Source: Serratia sp. AKBS12
Lineage (GTDB): Bacteria; Pseudomonadota; Gammaproteobacteria; Enterobacterales; Enterobacteriaceae
Reading direction: 5' to 3'
Length of the DNA stretch: 64,000 bases
Assembly (NCBI RefSeq): GCF_024793895.1
Contig: NZ_JANUSB010000015.1
Location: 1,240,001 to 1,304,000, forward strand
The position numbers and the translations under genes were made by a program. The notes below the pieces were generated by a model. That model had not been told where the DNA came from. It was given only the letters and a program-made list of their open reading frames with translations, and did not search any database. Shown one piece after another: positions 60,215-64,000 of the stretch (its first letter is position 1; each line of letters begins with the position of its first letter).

Positions 60215-61417
60215 ATGAAACAACGTATTCTTATTATTGGCAGTGGTTTTGCGGGCATGTGGTCTGCCGTCAGCGCGGCACGTCTGGCACATCTGCAGGG
60301 GAACACCTCACTAGAAATCGCCGTGCTGGCCCCGGAACCAACCCTACACGTAAGGCCACGTTTTTATGAGGCTAACGTCGACACCCTGACAGCCGACTTG
60401 CAGCCGCTTTTTACCGAGCTGAATATACGATTTATTGCCGGTCATGCCCGGTGTATTGATGACAGTAAGAAGGGCGTCTGGTACAACGCTACCGATTCAG
60501 AATCTGCATTTATTTCATACGATAAACTGATTATTGCCAGCGGAAGCCGCCTGTGTTCTCCGGGTATAAAAGGCTTTGCAGAACATGGCTTTGACATTGA
60601 CCAACTGGGCAGTGCCAAGCGTCTGGAAAATCACCTCAAAACGCTGGCGAAACAGCCGGAAAGCCCGGCCCGTAATACCGTGGTGGTGTGCGGAGGCGGT
60701 TTCACCGGTATTGAACTGGCAACCGAACTACCTTCACGCCTGAAAGCGCTTTTTGGCAAAGATTCTACCACCAGAGTAGTCGTAGTTGAGCGTGGTCCTG
60801 TCATTGGTGGTCGCTACAGTCAAGCTCTTCGGGATGTCATTTCCAATGCCTCTGACCAACTGGGGATAGAATGGCATCTCAATGCCGGCGTTGAAATGAT
60901 CGATGAATCCGGTGTTACGCTTCAGGACGGGACCCGTATAGAAACAGCAACCGTAGTCTGGACTGCTGGCGTAAAGGCCAGCCCGTTAGGTGAAAATCTG
61001 GTTGCCAGCCGGGACGTTTCAGGCCGTTTTATTGTCACGCAAGAACTGCAAATCCCGGGTTACAGTGATATTTTTGCGACGGGTGACATGGCGCATGCTA
61101 AAACCGATGACGACGGTAATACCGCACTGATGACCTGCCAGCACGCTATTCAGTTGGGCAAATTTGCCGGGCATAATGCTGTCGCCAGCTTGATGGGTAT
61201 CGAAAGTCTACCCTACCGGCAGGTAAACTACGTGACCTGTCTGGATCTCGGAGCCTGGGGTGCCGTGTATACCGAAGGCTGGGATCAACAGGTTAAACTT
61301 TTGCGTCAGGAGGCCAAAAAGCTGAAGACAGACATCACAGGTGTGCTCATCTATCCGCCAAAAGCCGATCGCAATGTCGCGTTTGCCGCCGCCGACCCAC
61401 TGGCTAAGTTCGTCTAG
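60215..61417 (+). CDS. Type II NADH dehydrogenase-like FAD oxidoreductase
   Basis: A 400-residue pyridine-nucleotide-disulfide-reductase-fold protein. The FAD-binding site is IIGSGFAGMWSA (about 6-17), the NAD(P)H-binding site is VVCGGGFTGIELATEL (about 150-165), and the second FAD block is IFATGDMAHA near 290. It resembles Ndh-type dehydrogenases passing electrons from NAD(P)H to quinone or another acceptor, but lacks an obvious C-terminal membrane anchor, and no redox-active CxxC is seen. It begins after AAAAGGG at 60215 and is divergent from an Rrf2 regulator. A role in redox balance under the signal of that regulator is inferred. Confidence 0.85.
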   Translation: MKQRILIIGSGFAGMWSAVSAARLAHLQGNTSLEIAVLAPEPTLHVRPRFYEANVDTLTADLQPLFTELNIRFIAGHARCIDDSKKGVWYNATDSESAFISYDKLIIASGSRLCSPGIKGFAEHGFDIDQLGSAKRLENHLKTLAKQPESPARNTVVVCGGGFTGIELATELPSRLKALFGKDSTTRVVVVERGPVIGGRYSQALRDVISNASDQLGIEWHLNAGVEMIDESGVTLQDGTRIETATVVWTAGVKASPLGENLVASRDVSGRFIVTQELQIPGYSDIFATGDMAHAKTDDDGNTALMTCQHAIQLGKFAGHNAVASLMGIESLPYRQVNYVTCLDLGAWGAVYTEGWDQQVKLLRQEAKKLKTDITGVLIYPPKADRNVAFAAADPLAKFV

Positions 61418-61966
61418 TTTTGCGTAAATCTTTTATTAACGGCTTCGGAACATACTGGTTCCGTTAAGTTTGGAGGGATTGGCAGCCCCCCTGACAGGTC
61501 TGCTTTTTGTTGCAGACCGATTGAACTGAAGGTGACAGGACACGCATGCTGAATCCTGACATTAGCCGGGATGCCTTTCGTGATTAATCATCAGCGGTGG
61601 TTTTGACCTGCGCGCAACCGTGTTCCGTTGCTTTTGTTGCCGGCCTTTGGCGGCGGCTCAGCCACTCCTATAAGCATGTTATTGATGGCGGTATCACGGC
61701 GCGGGTAATCGGGTCGGCCTGTGAAGGGGCTTTAACTGTCGGTGCCAGCCGATCGGCAACGCCGCCCGAGCGAGGCCTTTATCATACGCAATCCGCAAAA
61801 GCTGGCGGTGCTGACGCAGGTGTCGATCCGCCAGGCGTGCTGTTAGTGATGTTTTGTCAAGCCTGAAGCAGTTATCATAATCTCGGTTTATTGTTAATAG
61901 GCGAGGTGGTGCAAGCCGTCTCGTCTATTTTGTTTGTCTACCATTCCTATTTGAGCATCGAGACTT
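61418..61966. other. Intergenic region with a hairpin, no confident gene
   Basis: 549 bases. GGTCTGC pairs with GCAGACC at 61497-61518 over an eight-base T-rich loop; this may be the end of the flavoprotein transcript but lacks a T-run after the stem. Past 61600 the sequence has coding-like composition in several frames without a complete start-to-stop gene, so a decayed gene is possible. Confidence 0.45.
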
Positions 61967-64000
61967 ATGATTAGGCCGTTACAGATTTTCCTGTTGCTGT
62001 TTATGCTGATCGGATTACCGTTAACCCCTTTTTGCAGCGTTGCCGCCGAGGCTGAAAAAACCGAGCTGAGTCAGCAGGACATCGCCAGTGCCTTGAAAAA
62101 CTTCCAGAAAACGCTGGACGGTATCAAACAGCAGGTCTCAAAGGCCACCACCGATAATCAGCTCAGCAAACTGTACGAAAGCACGCAACAACTGGCAGCG
62201 GGCACCGAGCGGCTGGCGACCGACCTGCAACCGGTGCAAGAGAAGCTCCAAGGGCAGTTGGAGGTATTGGGGCCGCCGCCGGCACCTGGCGGGTTGGCGG
62301 AAACCGCCGCGGTGGCACAGCAGCGCAATTCGCTGAACAACAGCAAGAAGGCGCTGGACGATGCGGTAACCCGTTTGCAGGCGTTCCGCACCGGCGCACA
62401 GGATCTGATGCAACAGATCGGCGATTTGCGGCGCGTAGCCTTCAAGACGCAGCTTGCACTCAACTCCGGCAGTATTTTAAGCACGAAATTCTGGTCGCCG
62501 GTGGTAGCACCGCAAGCGCAGGATCAACAACGCCTGGCGGAGTTCAGTGCGGAAATCACCAGCGCCTGGGATGCCAGTTGGCAACCGGAGTGGCGCTACG
62601 GCACCATCGCGCTGCTGGTTCTGGCCTTTGCCATCTGGTCCTGGGGACGCTACTTTTCGGAACAGCTGCTGGCCTGGTTCAGCATTCGCTACTTGCCGGA
62701 CGGCCGTTTGCGCCGCAGCTTTACCGCCCTTGGGACGGCGTTTATTACGCTGTTTGGTACCGCGCTGGCGCTGAACCTGTTGTATCAGGCATTTGCTCGC
62801 GTACAGCCCTTGCCAACCATGATGCAGGATTTTGCCGACGGTTTTACCCGACTGGCGATTTTCAGCGCGTTGATTGCCGGCTTGGGGCGAGCATTCCTGT
62901 CAATACGTCGGCCGTCATGGCGGTTGGCGCTGCTGGATAATCACGTTGCGCAGGGGTTACGTTATTTTTCACCGCTACTGGCGATCCTGGCGCTGGCTTT
63001 CGGTACGGTGGAATTAATCAATAACGTGATTGGTGCCAGTCTGGGCACGGCAATTTTCAGCAACGGCCTGGTAGCGGCATTAATGGCGTTGGTGGTATTG
63101 GCAATGCCAGTGCGGGCGCACCGCATTCGCCAACGCAGCGAATTGCGAGGCGAACACCTCGCCGAACGCACCATGCTCGGTGGGCTGGTGCAAATCGCCA
63201 CGGTGATCGCCTCGCTGATCGTGCTGTTGTCGTTGTTGATCGGTTATATCTCGTTCGCCCGCTTCCTGACCTATCAAATCATCTGGATTGCCCTGGTGCT
63301 GATGGCATTCTATTTTCTGGTGCTGTTTTCCACCGACGCCTGGAGCGCCATTTTTTCGCCCAATACCGCCAGCGGGCGGGCGCTAAAGCGGTCGTTTAAT
63401 TTCAGCGATCGGCATTTGGAACAGTTGAGCATCGTTTTCATCGCCACGTTTAAATGCGCGTTGCTGCTGTTGATGATCGTTTCCCTGCTGAACGGCACCT
63501 TCGGCACCACCACGCCGAACAGTCTGGTGGAAAAGATCGTCGCCATCATGACTGGTGAAGGGCTGCAACGGTTGCATATCGTGCCCGGCAATCTGATCAA
63601 TTCCCTGATTTGTCTGATTATCGGTATCTATATCCTGCGTGCTACCCGCCGCTGGCTGAACAACGAACTGTTGCCAAAGACCATCAACGACGTCGGCATT
63701 CGCGCTTCGCTGGTAACGCTGTTCAGTAACGTCGGCTACGTATTGGTGATTCTGATCACCCTGGCGGCACTCGGTATTCAGTGGAACAAACTGGCATGGA
63801 TCGTCAGCGCGCTGTCAGTGGGTATCGGTTTTGGTCTGCAAGAAATCGTCAAAAACTTTATTTCCGGGCTGATCCTGTTAACCGAACGGCCGGTCAAGGT
63901 TGGCGATATGATTGGCATTGGTGGCGTAGAAGGGGACGTGCGCCGGATTAACGTGCGAGCCACCGAAATTCAGCTCAGCGACCGCTCGACGATGATTGTG
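61967..64000 (+). CDS. MscS-family mechanosensitive channel with large N-terminal domain (3' end outside window)
   Basis: 678 residues are seen and the frame is still open. A signal peptide (cut near SVA-AE) is followed by a periplasmic coiled-coil-rich domain of the DUF3772 type (about 28-205), a block of about eight hydrophobic helices (210-560), and then the MscS core. Its pore helix WIVSALSVGIGFGLQEIVKNF lies at about 611-631, continuing into the LILLTERPVKVGDMIGI beta-domain signature. It opens under membrane tension to release solutes during osmotic downshock. E. coli MscK, YbiO and YnaI are only partly alike. The start ATG has a GAG nearby but a weak ribosome site. Confidence 0.87.
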   Translation, partial: MIRPLQIFLLLFMLIGLPLTPFCSVAAEAEKTELSQQDIASALKNFQKTLDGIKQQVSKATTDNQLSKLYESTQQLAAGTERLATDLQPVQEKLQGQLEVLGPPPAPGGLAETAAVAQQRNSLNNSKKALDDAVTRLQAFRTGAQDLMQQIGDLRRVAFKTQLALNSGSILSTKFWSPVVAPQAQDQQRLAEFSAEITSAWDASWQPEWRYGTIALLVLAFAIWSWGRYFSEQLLAWFSIRYLPDGRLRRSFTALGTAFITLFGTALALNLLYQAFARVQPLPTMMQDFADGFTRLAIFSALIAGLGRAFLSIRRPSWRLALLDNHVAQGLRYFSPLLAILALAFGTVELINNVIGASLGTAIFSNGLVAALMALVVLAMPVRAHRIRQRSELRGEHLAERTMLGGLVQIATVIASLIVLLSLLIGYISFARFLTYQIIWIALVLMAFYFLVLFSTDAWSAIFSPNTASGRALKRSFNFSDRHLEQLSIVFIATFKCALLLLMIVSLLNGTFGTTTPNSLVEKIVAIMTGEGLQRLHIVPGNLINSLICLIIGIYILRATRRWLNNELLPKTINDVGIRASLVTLFSNVGYVLVILITLAALGIQWNKLAWIVSALSVGIGFGLQEIVKNFISGLILLTERPVKVGDMIGIGGVEGDVRRINVRATEIQLSDRSTMIV

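Noticed and set aside
61597-61866. 89-codon rightward frame after the flavoprotein gene
   Set aside because: No ribosome site, odd composition and no recognisable motif; more likely non-coding or decayed sequence.

Overview
The window looks like chromosomal DNA of an enterobacterium close to Serratia. The basis is gene content and protein likeness recalled from memory, not a search: a fused OlsF-type ornithine-lipid synthase (described from Serratia proteamaculans), a srfABC operon, ddpXABCDF, yjcB, osmB, ybaA, ycgR, pbpG, aldA and mgtS with E. coli-like sequences. Base composition is fairly GC-rich almost throughout. A clearly AT-richer patch lies at about 51.8-53.2 kb. I saw no rRNA, tRNA, CRISPR array, insertion sequence or prophage gene, so this is mostly stable chromosome with accessory inserts.

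Layout. 0-6.4 kb: end of olsF, an N-formylglutamate amidohydrolase-family gene, ycgR, then a pdxK operon divergent from a MocR-type regulator. 6.4-12.6 kb: pbpG, a LysR regulator facing a split chromate transporter, a secreted alpha/beta hydrolase, and an EamA exporter facing an AraC regulator. 12.6-14.6 kb: a phosphatase/glycosyltransferase pair for a glycosylglycerate solute. 15.1-22.1 kb: RpiR regulator and ddpXABCDF for D-Ala-D-Ala uptake and hydrolysis. 22.3-26.6 kb: yjcB, a strong CRP site, and adjacent second copies of PBP2 and PBP3. 26.9-31.6 kb: osmB, an Rrf2 regulator, a small membrane protein, ybaA, a VOC protein, dsdA and a nitroreductase. 31.6-38.0 kb: srfABC. 38.1-41.1 kb: a GAF-GGDEF cyclase and a LysR/metallo-hydrolase pair. 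41.2-44.8 kb: a ybdK operon with two uncharacterised membrane-associated or small proteins, then ggt. 45.1-50.8 kb: a GH13 sugar phosphorylase, aldA, and a succinate-semialdehyde dehydrogenase/DJ-1 operon facing an AraC regulator. 51.9-55.2 kb: an uncharacterised methyltransferase / FemAB-like transferase / berberine-bridge-type oxidase cluster. 55.3-58.4 kb: an EamA transporter and a stand-alone second EF-G. 58.9-59.4 kb: the mgtS small-protein locus. 59.6-61.4 kb: an Rrf2 regulator facing a type II NADH dehydrogenase-like flavoprotein. The window ends inside a large MscS-family channel.

Themes. Cell-wall turnover and remodelling recur (pbpG, ddp, alternative PBP2/PBP3). So does osmotic and stress physiology (glycosylglycerate synthesis and a phosphorylase that may consume the same solute, osmB, the MscS channel, mgtS). 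The best candidates for undescribed biology are the three-gene cluster at 51.9-55.2 kb with its neighbouring extra EF-G, the srfABC operon in which SrfB carries actin/Hsp70-type ATPase motifs, the linked alternative PBP pair with an altered SxN motif, and the Rrf2/flavoprotein pair with a perfect 24-bp palindrome lying on the promoter.
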